A stretch of 64,000 nt of DNA from NCBI GenBank assembly GCA_030606215.1, contig JAUWGW010000002.1, positions 61,325-125,324 of the forward strand. Reading direction: 5' to 3'. This DNA comes from a bacterium. Its GTDB lineage: Bacteria; NPL-UPA2; JAUVJM01. Both the position numbers and the translations under genes were made by a program. The stretch's first letter is position 1, and each line of letters starts with the position of its first letter. Shown here in pieces: positions 15,267-24,554 of this stretch. Below the pieces are notes generated by a model. The model saw nothing but the letters and a program-made list of their open reading frames with translations, ran no database searches and was not told the DNA's origin.

Positions 15267-16408
15267 CATCAGAATATCTCTTTACTTCAGAATCAGTTGC
15301 TGAGGGGCATCCTGATAAACTTGCTGACCAGATTTCAGATGCTATTCTTGATACAATACTTGCACAAGACTCCAATGGAAGGGTAGCATGTGAAACACTG
15401 GTTACTACAGGACTTGCTTTTGTCGCAGGCGAGATAACCACCAAATGTTATGTGGATATCCCGGCTGTGGTTCGTGAGACAATAAAGGAGGCAGGATATA
15501 CGAACCCTGAGTACGGATTTGATTACGAGAGCTGTGGTGTAATTACAGCAATCCAGGAACAATCACCTGATATAGCGCTTGGGGTTGATACCGGGGGTGC
15601 GGGGGACCAGGGAATGATGTTTGGATATGCGACCCGTGAGACTCCTGAACTCATGCCGCTTCCAATAATGCTTGCGCACAAACTGGTAAGAAAGCTCGCT
15701 GAGGTGAGGAAGAACGGAATTGTAGATTATCTTCGCCCTGATGGAAAAGCTCAGGTGACTGTATTATATGATAATGGGTGTCCTGTAGAGGTAAGAACAG
15801 TAGTTTTATCTGCGCACCACAGTCCTGGAGCAGACATGAAACGTATTCGCAAAGATTTGGAGGAATTTGTGATACGGCAGGTTTTGCCGAAAGAATTAAT
15901 TGGGGAAAAAGCAAAATTTTTGATTAACCCAACAGGCAGGTTTGAAGTAGGGGGACCTCGTGGAGATACTGGAGTTACAGGCAGGAAGATAATTATGGAT
16001 ACATATGGTGGGGTTGGCAGTCATGGAGGCGGATGTTTTTCTGGAAAGGACCCTACAAAAGTTGACCGCTCCGCTTCTTATCTTGCAAGATACGTTGCGA
16101 AGACAATAGTTTCCTCAGGCATTGCAGATAAATGCGAAATACAAATTGCTTATGCAATTGGTGTGGCCGAGCCTGTTTCTCTGATGGTGAATACGGTTGG
16201 AACAGGCAAGATTCCTGAGGATAAAATTAAGGAGCTTATCTGGAAGAATTTTGACCTCACTCCGCGTGGAATAGTAAAGATGCTGGATCTACAAAAACCA
16301 ATTTACAAAAGGACAGCAGTTTACGGTCACTTCGGACGGAACGAAGAAGGGTTTACGTGGGAGGAGACGGATAAGGCAGATTTGCTAAGAGAGGAAGCGG
16401 GGTTATAA
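15263..16408 (+). CDS. metK: S-adenosylmethionine synthetase
   Basis: Makes SAM from methionine and ATP. 381 residues, starting GTG 15263 with GGGGAGG upstream. Signature sequences are [20 protein letters not shown] (ATP/Mg), [37 protein letters not shown] and [19 protein letters not shown]. Next to ahcY, so SAM synthesis and recovery of its by-product are coupled. It overlaps the nucleotidyltransferase stop by 4 nt. Confidence 0.97.
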   Translation: MTSEYLFTSESVAEGHPDKLADQISDAILDTILAQDSNGRVACETLVTTGLAFVAGEITTKCYVDIPAVVRETIKEAGYTNPEYGFDYESCGVITAIQEQSPDIALGVDTGGAGDQGMMFGYATRETPELMPLPIMLAHKLVRKLAEVRKNGIVDYLRPDGKAQVTVLYDNGCPVEVRTVVLSAHHSPGADMKRIRKDLEEFVIRQVLPKELIGEKAKFLINPTGRFEVGGPRGDTGVTGRKIIMDTYGGVGSHGGGCFSGKDPTKVDRSASYLARYVAKTIVSSGIADKCEIQIAYAIGVAEPVSLMVNTVGTGKIPEDKIKELIWKNFDLTPRGIVKMLDLQKPIYKRTAVYGHFGRNEEGFTWEETDKADLLREEAGL

Positions 16409-16409
16409 A

Positions 16410-17666
16410 ATGAAATATGATATAAGAGATATCAAACTTGCCGAGGAGGGAAAACAGCGTATTGAGTGGGTGAGGGACAGGATGCCTGTTCTTGAACTCA
16501 TCCGCAAGAGATTTGCGAAAGAGAGACCACTGCGCGGTATATGTATAGGAGCGTGTCTCCATGTTACTACAGAGACGGCTATCCTCGTATCAACACTTAA
16601 AGAGGGGGGGGCCAGCGTCTTGCTATGCGCTTCAAATCCATTGAGTACCCAGGATGAGGTGGCTGCAAGCCTGGTGAAGGATTGCGGCATCAGTGTTTTT
16701 GCAATAAGAGGCGAAGATAACGATACTTATTATTCGCACGTAAATCATGTTCTGGATAGCTGTCCTGTTGTGACAATGGATGATGGAGCTGACTTAGTTT
16801 CAACAATTCACAAAGAGAGAAGGGAATTGATAGAGAAAGTTCTTGGAGGGACGGAGGAAACAACGACCGGAGTCATTCGTCTGAGGAGTCTGGAAAGTAA
16901 GGGGTTGCTTGCGTTTCCCCTGATAGCTGTCAATGACGCTGATACCAAACATCTTTTTGACAATCGCTACGGAACAGGGCAGAGCACTGTGGATGCCATC
17001 ATCCGTATGACAAATATTCTTTTTTCTGGAGCTACATTTGTCGTCTGTGGTTATGGATGGTGCGGGCGTGGAATTGCTTTGAGGGCAGAGGGTATGGGAG
17101 CGAATGTTATAGTGACTGAGGTTTCTCCACTCCGCGCTCTTGAAGCTGTTATGGATGGATATAGAGTGATGCCGCTTGTGGATGCGGCAAAGAAGGCAGA
17201 TGTTCTTGTAACTGTGACAGGAGATACAAAAGTTTTGGCATCGGAACACTTTGCTGTTATGAAAGATGGAGCGATTGTAGCCAATTCCGGTCATTTCAAT
17301 GTGGAGGTGGATATTCCCGCACTTGAAAGGCTTAGCGTTAGCAAAAAGAGAGTAGGAGAGCTTATTGATGAATATGCAATGGAGGACGGAAGAAAAATTA
17401 ATCTTCTCGGTGAAGGGCGCCTTGTCAATTTAGCCGGAGCTAAGGGGCATCCTCCGGCAGTTATGGATATGAGTTTTGCAAATCAGGCTTTATCTGCGGA
17501 ATTTATTGTTAAGGAAGGAAAGAAACTCGATAAAAAAGTTTATCCTGTACCTGAGGAAATAGACAGGCGAATTGCAGAAATGAAATTACAGACAATGAGC
17601 GTAGAAATTGACAAACTCACCCCCGAGCAGGAGAAATACCTATCTTCATGGGAGCTTGGCACCTGA
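16410..17666 (+). CDS. ahcY: S-adenosylhomocysteinase
   Basis: Hydrolyses SAH to adenosine and homocysteine, using bound NAD. 418 residues. Visible motifs are [29 protein letters not shown], the NAD-binding [37 protein letters not shown] and the C-terminal [16 protein letters not shown]. It starts one base after the metK stop. It is last in this operon; lptG converges on it with a 17-nt gap and no obvious terminator. Confidence 0.97.
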   Translation: MKYDIRDIKLAEEGKQRIEWVRDRMPVLELIRKRFAKERPLRGICIGACLHVTTETAILVSTLKEGGASVLLCASNPLSTQDEVAASLVKDCGISVFAIRGEDNDTYYSHVNHVLDSCPVVTMDDGADLVSTIHKERRELIEKVLGGTEETTTGVIRLRSLESKGLLAFPLIAVNDADTKHLFDNRYGTGQSTVDAIIRMTNILFSGATFVVCGYGWCGRGIALRAEGMGANVIVTEVSPLRALEAVMDGYRVMPLVDAAKKADVLVTVTGDTKVLASEHFAVMKDGAIVANSGHFNVEVDIPALERLSVSKKRVGELIDEYAMEDGRKINLLGEGRLVNLAGAKGHPPAVMDMSFANQALSAEFIVKEGKKLDKKVYPVPEEIDRRIAEMKLQTMSVEIDKLTPEQEKYLSSWELGT

Positions 17667-17683
17667 GTCTTTTAAGGTGGGTG

Positions 17684-18853
17684 TTAACTGGATAGGCAGG
17701 GTACCTGTGAGAGATTGATAATACCATAGGCTGCGAAGATAGCATTAGCAAACCATGCTCCCAGGATAGCGGGCATAAAACTTTCTCCCAGCACATTGCC
17801 AACCGCCTGCAGCAAGTAATAGATGAGGCATATAGCGAGCGCGTTTCCAAATCCAATCAGGATTCCGCCTCTTCGCTGGCGTATTGCAAATGGGATGCCA
17901 ATTAGTATGACGACAAGATTTGCGAACGGAAGTGAAATTTTGTTGTGTAAGCTCACAAGCTCTGCCTGTGGATTGAATCCCATCTTCTGTAACCGCTTTA
18001 TATATTCACTGAGCTCCTGAAAATGCATTTCTTCCGGTCTTAGCTGTTTTTTTGTGAAGTCTTCCGGGATTTCCTCAATCCTGGAAAGTTCAGCAGTTCT
18101 CCTCTCAAAGAATTTTTTTCCTTCTCTTGTAGATAGAGCGCCTTTCAGAAATATCCATCCCTTTTCATCCACTTTTACCTCATCTGCGTAAGTAGTCAAC
18201 TCTACTTTGCCATTTGAATCAAACTCCCGCAGTGTTGCATTATAAAAAATCCACTCACCGTTAACCCATTTACCTCTATTTGCATGAAACTTTGATAATT
18301 CCAGCCCATTCTTGCTGTATTCTGTTATTTCTATGTTTGACAGGAGATTTTTCTTAGTATCAAGCAATTTCACGTAGAACTTGCGATTCCCCGACCCGTA
18401 GAATATACGGTCCCGCCAGAGGTGTTGTTCCTTTTTTCCTTTAATTTTAATCTCTTTTATCCGGTAAGCATTTCTGGCGGCATCGGGGACATTTCTCTCA
18501 TTAACTGCCATTGAGGTGAGAGAGAGAATAAAACCTGAGAGAATAAAGGGAACGAGGAGCCTGTGAGGGTGTATACCACCTGCTGCAGCCGCTGTGAGCT
18601 CATTGTTTTTTGAGAAATTAGCGAGAGTATACATGGTTGAGAGGAGTATAGCCAGGGGACACATCCTGACGAATACCAGCGGAATGAGGCTAAGATAATA
18701 GTTGATTACAATTTCTACTGGAGTTTTTCTCTCTATAATTTCATCCAATCTCCCGAAAAGGTCAATTATTACATAGAAGGATACAAATGTTAGAATACAC
18801 CAGAGCAGGGAAGTGAAAAAGGAACGCAGGAAGTATCTATCAAGTGTTCTCAT
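17684..18853 (-). CDS. lptG: LPS export permease LptG
   Basis: 389 residues of the YjgP/YjgQ family. The N-terminus MRTLDRYFLRSFFTSLLWC is typical, followed by membrane helices (FVSFYVIIDLF; LVFVRMCPLAILLSTMYTL), a central periplasmic beta-jellyroll (about residues 130-280), and C-terminal helices including LVVILIGIPFAIRQRRGG. With LptF and LptB it forms the transporter that lifts LPS out of the inner membrane. It overlaps lptF by 4 nt. Assignment of G versus F rests on order and N-terminal similarity. Confidence 0.88.
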   Translation of the reverse strand: MRTLDRYFLRSFFTSLLWCILTFVSFYVIIDLFGRLDEIIERKTPVEIVINYYLSLIPLVFVRMCPLAILLSTMYTLANFSKNNELTAAAAGGIHPHRLLVPFILSGFILSLTSMAVNERNVPDAARNAYRIKEIKIKGKKEQHLWRDRIFYGSGNRKFYVKLLDTKKNLLSNIEITEYSKNGLELSKFHANRGKWVNGEWIFYNATLREFDSNGKVELTTYADEVKVDEKGWIFLKGALSTREGKKFFERRTAELSRIEEIPEDFTKKQLRPEEMHFQELSEYIKRLQKMGFNPQAELVSLHNKISLPFANLVVILIGIPFAIRQRRGGILIGFGNALAICLIYYLLQAVGNVLGESFMPAILGAWFANAIFAAYGIINLSQVPCLSS

Positions 18854-19929
18854 TTAGTTCTCCACAATAGGAAACTGCCAACAGCGCCAAGTATAATGTT
18901 TGGTGCCCAGACAGAAACTTCAGGAAGAATTCCTTTCTCTCCAAGAGCTTGCCCTGCAGTGAAAAGGAGATAGTAGATGATTATCAAAAAGAGACTCAGC
19001 CCGAAACCTGTTGATTTACCACCTTTCCTTACTCTCAGCGCAAGGGGAGACGCAATCAGTGCAAAACTCAGTGAGGCGAACGCAAGGGAAAGTTTCCTGT
19101 TAATTTCGGTCAGTAAAGGGCTTATATCAATTCTCTTCTGTTGAAATTCAGCTATTTTCTCTTTGAGTTCTCTTATAGTCATATCCTTTGGTCTTTTACT
19201 CACGGAAGTTTCCTGTGGAGGCAGTTTCAATTCCAGATAATATTCATTGAAGCTGGAACGGTCACAGCGATATGGTTCATCCAATTTTGCTTCGTCAATT
19301 GTGCCATGCATAAGTTTCAATGTAATTATCCCCTCATGTGAACTTGGGAGAATTTCTCCTTTTGTAGCTGCTATGCTGGTTGGCAAACCTTCTTCCTTTA
19401 ATTTCGCAATTTGAACGCCATAGAGATAGTTCCCTTTGACTTTCCGGATATAGATTACATAGTTACTGAAATCTTCAATGAGCGTTCGCTGTTGAAGGAA
19501 TATGGATGGTTTCCTCACCCCCAGACTTGCGATTAGCTTTCTTCCCGCATATGTTGCTTTTGGAAGAACACTATCATTCAGTTTCACGCACAGTAGACTC
19601 AGGAGGAGAGAGAAGAGAATAACGGGAGTTATGAGATGTAGAGGGTTGAGACCGCTTGCCTTAATTGCTATAATTTCGTTGTCGGAATTAAGTTTTCCGA
19701 ATGCAAGTAATATTGAAAGCAGAACAGCCATCGGAAGAGAGTAGGAAATAATAAATGGGATGAGATAAAGGAAAAGCTTCATTACCACCATAGCTTCCCC
19801 TTTCTGCCTCATGACTATTCTTACAAGTTCTCCCATATTGCCCATGAATAATATGAATGCAAAGACAGATAGACCGAGAAGAAAAGGTTTTAGATGTTCA
19901 GCAATTACATATGTTTTGAGTATCCTCAT
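18850..19929 (-). CDS. lptF: LPS export permease LptF
   Basis: 359 residues, YjgP/YjgQ family. N-terminal MRILKTYVIAEHLKPFLLGL with membrane helices, the conserved YSLPMAVLLSILLAFGKLNSD, a periplasmic jellyroll domain and C-terminal helices (FALIASPLALRVRKGGKSTG). It is first of a two-gene minus-strand operon with lptG, which starts within its stop. The upstream region (19930-20010) is shared with the divergent small basic protein gene and should hold both promoters. Confidence 0.88.
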   Translation of the reverse strand: MRILKTYVIAEHLKPFLLGLSVFAFILFMGNMGELVRIVMRQKGEAMVVMKLFLYLIPFIISYSLPMAVLLSILLAFGKLNSDNEIIAIKASGLNPLHLITPVILFSLLLSLLCVKLNDSVLPKATYAGRKLIASLGVRKPSIFLQQRTLIEDFSNYVIYIRKVKGNYLYGVQIAKLKEEGLPTSIAATKGEILPSSHEGIITLKLMHGTIDEAKLDEPYRCDRSSFNEYYLELKLPPQETSVSKRPKDMTIRELKEKIAEFQQKRIDISPLLTEINRKLSLAFASLSFALIASPLALRVRKGGKSTGFGLSLFLIIIYYLLFTAGQALGEKGILPEVSVWAPNIILGAVGSFLLWRTK

Positions 19930-20014
19930 TTCCCTTGAAATTATTCCTCTTATTGTGTAGAATGTAGCACATCAGAAATCGGTAGTCAAGAAATAGGAAT
20001 TGGGAGGATATTCA

Positions 20015-20167
20015 ATGCCAATGCATAGTAGCTTGAAATCTCACCACACCCGTCAGAGACGAAATGTCCTGAAGCGCTCGGAACGCATAAAAGTTCTCAA
20101 GGCCGAGAAGAAGTGGAAAGAAGGAGATTCAGCCTACGGTTTACCCAAGGTAAAAACAAAACCTTAA
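20015..20167 (+). CDS. Small basic protein of the Chlamydiae/Verrucomicrobia rRNA-associated type
   Basis: 50 residues from ATG 20015 with GGGAGGA 8 nt upstream. It reads MPMHSSLKSHHTRQRRNVLK, then RSERIKVLKAEKKWKEGDSA and YGLPKVKTKP: strongly basic, with the S-SLK...RRRNVL.R.ERI..L...W.EG...GLPKVK pattern I associate with a small protein family described from Chlamydiae and Verrucomicrobia. No biochemical function is known. It is a useful lineage marker. It lies 10 nt before tRNA-Ala and probably shares its transcript. Confidence 0.75.
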   Translation: MPMHSSLKSHHTRQRRNVLKRSERIKVLKAEKKWKEGDSAYGLPKVKTKP

Positions 20168-20177
20168 GCTGGATTGT

Positions 20178-20253
20178 GGGGCAGTAGCTCAGTTGGGAGA
20201 GCGCATCCCTCGCACGGATGAGGTCAGGGGTTCGAATCCCCTCTGCTCCACCA
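20178..20253 (+). tRNA. tRNA-Ala (CGC)
   Basis: A full cloverleaf with encoded CCA. The acceptor GGGGCAG pairs with CTGCTCC; the D-arm GCTC...GAGC, anticodon stem CATCC/GGATG with loop CTCGCAC (anticodon CGC), and T-arm AGGGG TTCGAAT CCCCT are all intact. It reads alanine GCG codons. The sequence to its right contains a fragment resembling the N-terminus of phage integrases, suggesting this tRNA has served as an attachment site. Confidence 0.95.
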
Positions 20254-20550
20254 CTTTACCGTCTATAAAAGTGTTTAGCAAGAAAGAGAGCAAATAAGCA
20301 AGGGACTATTTTGGGACTAAATGGCTCACCTTTTCAAACGAACGGATAATCGTAACATTTTATCAAGGTGACAAGAAATTAGGAAAGGATTTGATTATAG
20401 ATTCCCTTGCTCCTACTTTGCCAATGGGCACAAGGGTTTTTGCCGGCACATGTGTTGTTGAAGGGAATCCCACTAGAGCAGTTCTAAAAATCAAGCTACA
20501 TTAAAGATATAAGAGGAGTAGTTATCGAGGTGTTGTTGTAGATTTGAGAT
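20254..20550 (+). other. Gene-poor stretch with short remnants beside tRNA-Ala
   Basis: No intact gene. ATG 20321 opens MAHLFKRTDNRN, which resembles the start of tyrosine integrases that insert at tRNA genes, and stops after 16 codons. From 20355 another frame reads 49 codons to a stop at 20502-20504 (TFYQGDKKLGKDL... MGTRVFAGTCVV...) with no start. A single base change near 20354 would join the two frames, so this may be one decayed short gene. I do not recognise the second part. Confidence 0.3.
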
Positions 20551-21171
20551 CTATATCCAAGTCGCTGGACGGTTTAACTGTTGATTTTGTGTAACTGATA
20601 TGATATCAGGAAACTGGGAAGCTTTTAAATGCCTTTGCTTTATTTTCATGTGGCCATCTGTTATTTGCTTTAGCAATTCTGCTCTTCTTCCTATCGGAAT
20701 GATGACGACTATTTGTTTTTCTGGAAATTTTGCTTTAACAGCTTCTATTGCAGGTATCAAGTCACTGTCTCCTGAAACTATCATTGCTTTATCCCATATA
20801 TCATCTATTGCAGTTTTGAAAAGAGTAACTGAAATATTTACGTCTGTGCATTTTTCCTCAAATGTCCGATATTTCTTGTGGCACTCATTACAAATTCGTT
20901 CTACAGGTCTGAAGGCTCCCAAAACTATTTCTACATTAACGGATTTTAATGCGCGAATATATATTTCGTGCCTTTTGCGTTTGTCCAAGTTCCATGGAGT
21001 ATATGCAGTGAAATAAAATAAGCCAACAATGGTTTCCCTTGAGAGGACAAAACATTCAGCCAATTTTCTAAGATTCAGCCATTTGTATTTATGATAGGCG
21101 GATTTATAATCCAAGGCATGATAAACATTGAAACCATCTATGAAAAATGCAATGCGGTTGGTTTTCATCAT
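20551..21171 (-). CDS. NYN-domain (PIN-like) putative RNase, LabA/DUF88 type
   Basis: 206 residues. The NYN fold is shown by IAFFIDGFNVYHAL at the N-terminus, the middle acidic residue in EKCTDVNISVTLFKTAI, and the ending MIVSGDSDLIPAIEAVK: the aspartates expected to bind the metal of a PIN-like nuclease. An unusual insert carries CNECHKKYRTFEEKC, possibly a zinc-binding loop. LabA-type proteins are linked to RNA turnover or regulation. It stands alone on the minus strand; the first 200 bases upstream contain two GC-rich hairpins. Confidence 0.8.
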   Translation of the reverse strand: MMKTNRIAFFIDGFNVYHALDYKSAYHKYKWLNLRKLAECFVLSRETIVGLFYFTAYTPWNLDKRKRHEIYIRALKSVNVEIVLGAFRPVERICNECHKKYRTFEEKCTDVNISVTLFKTAIDDIWDKAMIVSGDSDLIPAIEAVKAKFPEKQIVVIIPIGRRAELLKQITDGHMKIKQRHLKASQFPDIISVTQNQQLNRPATWI

Positions 21172-21396
21172 ATAATGAAAACCCGGGCCCTCAGGGAACC
21201 CGGGGCCAGTGGAACTCGCGGTCCCACTGGGGTGATATTATTTATTGCTCTTAATCCATCCATTGTGAATTATTCCACTTTAGTGGAAAAATGTCAAGCA
21301 AAAAATGCGTGTCCAAAATGTATCCACTTTTTCGAAACTCTTGGCTACTTATGACACAAAGTGGAAACCCATTTTACCGTGGGTGATGAGGAGTTT
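21172..21396. other. Intergenic region with two GC-rich hairpins upstream of the NYN gene
   Basis: CCCGGG (21182-21187) can pair with CCCGGG (21199-21204), and CCAGTGG (21206-21212) with CCACTGG (21224-21230). These stacked hairpins lie 10-60 nt before the NYN start on its message, so they may be leader structures or act as a terminator of the other strand. The remaining bases are A/T-rich with repeated CCACTTT motifs (21278, 21325) but no gene. Confidence 0.4.
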
Positions 21397-22317
21397 TTAT
21401 TCTGCAGGAATTGCCCAGATATCAAAACTTCCTTCATAATCTGCCTGGAATGCTGCCCACTTACCATCGGGGGAGCAGGTTGGTGAGGATTCCTGCCCCG
21501 GTCCATCAGTCAGTTGAGCGAGGCCTGTTCCGTCCGGCTTTATTTTCCACAGGTCATAGTATTCGCCGCGATTCGAAACAAAAACTATTCTCTCTTTCTC
21601 CAGGCACCAGTCAGGCTGATTGTTCCATCCTGAAGATGTCAAAGGAGTGCGCATACTACCATCTTTATTAATCATGATGAGCCCGCCATCTGAGAAGAAA
21701 ACAATTTGTTCTGCATCTTGTGACCAGCATGGGAACTCATTGTAGCCGGAGGCAGTGAGATACCGCCGCGATTTTTTATTACTTAATTCCATTGTCCAGA
21801 TGTTATTCATATCAACGAAGACAATTTCATCGCCCTGTGGTGACCATCGCGGATATATTCCTTCCTGTTCAAGGTTAATAATTTTATTATCAGAAAGTTC
21901 CACAATGAAGAGGCCGGATTTCCCATTCCTGTTTGATGAGAAGACAATCCTTTCTCCATCAGGTGACCAGGATGGGGTCTCATCTACGAAAATTCCGGTT
22001 GTAATCTGGACTGGTTTCCCGGCAGGCACAAGTTTGTCTTCACCGGTGGTGATTTCTACCACCCATATATTCTGCGCACCTTTTCTATACTCTGCATAAG
22101 CAATTCTTATTCCATCTGGTGACCACGATGGAGAGCAATCGTAGTAATCGCTTGTTGTAATTCTGATTGCCTGCTGCAGTTCTCTGGAAACAGCTTTTGT
22201 CTCCACCTGCTTTCTCGCCTCGCCCGAGGGGCGGGTTGGGATAAGTTCGGAAGGTTTTTCTTCCCCACAGCCGAAGAGAAAAATAGCAAAAAAGTAAATT
22301 AAAATTTTCGATTTCAC
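21397..22317 (-). CDS. TolB-like beta-propeller lipoprotein
   Basis: 306 residues. A lipoprotein signal (MKSKILIYFFAIFLFGCGEE, lipobox LFGC) is followed by a short linker and a propeller made of repeated units carrying the (P/C)SWSPDG motif: CSPSWSPDGIRIAY, ETPSWSPDGERIVFSSNRNG, YPRWSPQGDEIVF, FPCWSQDAEQIVF, QPDWCLEKERIVFVSNRG, SPTCSPDGKWAAF. This resembles the C-terminal domain of TolB without its N-terminal domain. No tolA/pal genes are near. Last gene of a long operon; it overlaps rdgB by 4 nt. Confidence 0.85.
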   Translation of the reverse strand: MKSKILIYFFAIFLFGCGEEKPSELIPTRPSGEARKQVETKAVSRELQQAIRITTSDYYDCSPSWSPDGIRIAYAEYRKGAQNIWVVEITTGEDKLVPAGKPVQITTGIFVDETPSWSPDGERIVFSSNRNGKSGLFIVELSDNKIINLEQEGIYPRWSPQGDEIVFVDMNNIWTMELSNKKSRRYLTASGYNEFPCWSQDAEQIVFFSDGGLIMINKDGSMRTPLTSSGWNNQPDWCLEKERIVFVSNRGEYYDLWKIKPDGTGLAQLTDGPGQESSPTCSPDGKWAAFQADYEGSFDIWAIPAE

Positions 22318-22901
22318 TTTCGTCTCCTTCTTTCCATCTTCAATAAAACATTATACAACTTTTTCAGTGCTTCAGCACGGTGGCTGATACTATTCTTAAC
22401 CGATGGCGGCAATTCGGCAAATGTTTTGTTGCGCCCTGCGACTATAAATACAGGGTCATATCCAAACCCATATCTTCCGCTCGGTTTCTCAGCTATTCTG
22501 CCTCTGCATATACCTTCCCGAACTATTGTTTTATTTCCTGGAGATGCTAAAGCGATAACACATCTGAATTTAGCCTTTCTATTGCTGACGCCTCTCATCA
22601 GTTCTAAAAGTTTCCTGTTATTCTTTGTATATGAGACTTTTTCTCCGGCAAACCGCGCTGACTTTACGCCCGGTATGCCTCCAAGTGCTTTCACTTCAAG
22701 ACCTGAATCATCAGCAAGAGCCATTTTTCCCGTATAATCTGCTATCGTCTCTGCTTTGCGGATAGCATTCTCACTCAATGTTTTCCCATCTTCTTTGACC
22801 TCCGGAAGATTTTTGGAGCAGAGAAACTTTACCCCTTTCATAATACCTTTAATTTCCCTTATTTTATCACGATTTTTTGTCGCAAGCACAATTTCCATCA
22901 T
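22314..22901 (-). CDS. rdgB: Non-canonical purine NTP pyrophosphatase
   Basis: 195 residues of the HAM1/RdgB family, which removes dITP/XTP from the nucleotide pool. Signatures are EIVLATKNRDKIREI at the N-terminus, ALADDSGLEVKALGG, PGVKSARFAG and the C-terminal GRYGFGYDPVFIV with SHRAEALKKL. Overlaps both queD (upstream) and the TolB-like gene (downstream) by 4 nt, so it is translated as part of the operon. Confidence 0.95.
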   Translation of the reverse strand: MMEIVLATKNRDKIREIKGIMKGVKFLCSKNLPEVKEDGKTLSENAIRKAETIADYTGKMALADDSGLEVKALGGIPGVKSARFAGEKVSYTKNNRKLLELMRGVSNRKAKFRCVIALASPGNKTIVREGICRGRIAEKPSGRYGFGYDPVFIVAGRNKTFAELPPSVKNSISHRAEALKKLYNVLLKMERRRRK

Positions 22902-23266
22902 TTCCAGTAAGATGCCCAGTTACTATCAGTCTCACCAACCGAGACTCTCTTTACGCGAACAAGTTCCCCGTTAACCATCTTTTCAAGCCCCTCAAATATT
23001 ATGCGTGCAATATTTTCCGTTGTGGGGTTGTTATCTTTGAACTCAGGCAGTTCATTTAAGTTTACATGGTCAAACTTCTCCACGAACTTGTTTGCAATCT
23101 CCTTTAATGTCTTAAAATCCATTGCCAGCCCTTTATCGTCAAGGTCTGCGGCACTTACAGTGATTCGCACTTTCCAGTTATGCCCGTGCAACTTTTCACA
23201 TTCCCCTTCATAATTTTTTAGAAAGTGAGCCGCACTGAAACCAGCTTCAACAGTTACTTCGTACAT
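22898..23266 (-). CDS. queD: 6-carboxy-tetrahydropterin synthase (QueD family)
   Basis: 122 residues of the 6-pyruvoyl tetrahydropterin synthase family. The zinc-binding histidines are in FSAAHFL and LHGHNWKVRI, with a Cys in the YEGECEKLHGH loop as in QueD, and the substrate-binding glutamate near the C-terminus is in RVSVGETDSNWASY. QueD makes the queuosine precursor from GTP-derived dihydroneopterin triphosphate; folE at 49029 could supply it. Starts 2 nt after the murI stop. Confidence 0.9.
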   Translation of the reverse strand: MYEVTVEAGFSAAHFLKNYEGECEKLHGHNWKVRITVSAADLDDKGLAMDFKTLKEIANKFVEKFDHVNLNELPEFKDNNPTTENIARIIFEGLEKMVNGELVRVKRVSVGETDSNWASYWK

Positions 23267-23268
23267 TA

Positions 23269-24075
23269 TTAATACTCCTCAATATTTATCTCTTCGACTG
23301 GAATGTTTTCTTCGCCAAGGAATAACCTTGCCATTTTTTTGAACTTTTCCGGGTCATCGCTGACAAAATATCTGTGTGAGTTTGCCGCCTGTCCGGTCGA
23401 GGTTAGAAGCCCTTTCTTCCTTAGGAGTTCCTTTACTTCAATAACAATTTCCTTAGATGAATCAATGAGAGTTGTTCTGTTCCCCATCTCCTTCTCAATG
23501 ACAGTTCTTAACATCGGATAGTGTGTGCAGCCGAGAATTAATGTATCCACCTCGTCTTTGAAAGATGAAAGGTATGCTCTAACAGCGAGATGGGGAATCT
23601 CCCCATCAAGCCGGCCTTCCTCAACAAGTGGAACAAACAATGGGCATGCTTTACACATAATCTGGACATCGGGGTCTAATTCCTTGATGGTTTTTGGATA
23701 AATACCACTTGAAATGGTGGCCTCCGTGCCAATTACTCCTATCTTCTTTTCTTTAGTAGCTTTAACTGCGGTTCTGCATCCTGATTCAACAACCCCTATG
23801 ACGGGCACTGATGACTGGTGAGATAGTTCCCGGAGACCAATTGCAGAGACTGTATTGCACGCAACCACCAGAAGTTTCACTCCACACTCTGTGAGAAAAT
23901 GTGCATCCTGAACAGCATATTTACCCACAAGCTTAGCAGATTTTGTTCCGTAAGGGACTCGGGCAGTATCTCCAAAATAGATGATATTTTCCTGTGGAAG
24001 CTGCCTGAGGATTTCCCTGGCAACTGTCAGCCCGCCTATGCCTGAATCAAATATCCCGATAGCTTTGTCCATCAC
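23269..24075 (-). CDS. murI: Glutamate racemase
   Basis: 268 residues. Makes D-glutamate for peptidoglycan. The two catalytic cysteines are in LLVVACNTVSAIG and LILGCTHYPML; GIFDSGIGGLTVAREI opens the protein and the substrate loop is YFGDTARVPYGTKS. It overlaps ispF by 4 nt. Placement between isoprenoid and envelope genes fits a cell-wall precursor theme. Confidence 0.96.
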   Translation of the reverse strand: MMDKAIGIFDSGIGGLTVAREILRQLPQENIIYFGDTARVPYGTKSAKLVGKYAVQDAHFLTECGVKLLVVACNTVSAIGLRELSHQSSVPVIGVVESGCRTAVKATKEKKIGVIGTEATISSGIYPKTIKELDPDVQIMCKACPLFVPLVEEGRLDGEIPHLAVRAYLSSFKDEVDTLILGCTHYPMLRTVIEKEMGNRTTLIDSSKEIVIEVKELLRKKGLLTSTGQAANSHRYFVSDDPEKFKKMARLFLGEENIPVEEINIEEY

Positions 24076-24554
24076 TCTTCCTTTATGAGATTCACTACAG
24101 CATAAGCTGATATGCCTTCTCCCCGTCCTGCGAAACCAAGTCCTTCAGTGGTTGTTGCCTTAATATTTATCCTTTCCACATCTACTTCAAGTGTCTCAGC
24201 TATATTTTTGCGCATCAGACTTTTATAGTCCAAAAGTTTTGGTTTTTCTGCCACAACAACAATATCAATATTGCCTATTGTGAACTTGCGTTTTTCAAGT
24301 AAACTGTAGACTTTACCAAGAAGAAGAAGGCTGGGCACATTCTCATATTGTGGGTCGTCTGTGGGGAAATGCTCTCCGATGTCTCCGAGAGAACCTGCCC
24401 CAAGCAGAGCATCCATCAGCGCGTGAATTAGCACATCCCCGTCAGAGTGTCCTTCAAGACCGTACTCAAAAGGTATGTCCACACTCCCGAGAATGAGTTT
24501 CCTGCCTTTGGTAAGACGATGCACATCATAACCATAGCCGATAAAATTACTCAT
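24072..24554 (-). CDS. ispF: 2-C-methyl-D-erythritol 2,4-cyclodiphosphate synthase
   Basis: 160 residues. Fifth step of the MEP isoprenoid pathway. The metal-binding residues are in GYGYDVHRL and GHSDGDVLIHALMDALLGA, the diphosphate loop is DIGEHFPTDDP, and the C-terminal motif is IKATTTEGLGFAGRGEGISA. Adjacent to ispD with a 4-nt overlap, the usual ispDF arrangement. Confidence 0.97.
   Translation of the reverse strand: MSNFIGYGYDVHRLTKGRKLILGSVDIPFEYGLEGHSDGDVLIHALMDALLGAGSLGDIGEHFPTDDPQYENVPSLLLLGKVYSLLEKRKFTIGNIDIVVVAEKPKLLDYKSLMRKNIAETLEVDVERINIKATTTEGLGFAGRGEGISAYAVVNLIKEE

Noticed and set aside
21091-21354. Plus-strand frame with a collagen-like Gly-X-X stretch
   Set aside because: The Gly/Pro pattern comes from the two GC hairpins in the NYN leader; no start signal and no continuation.
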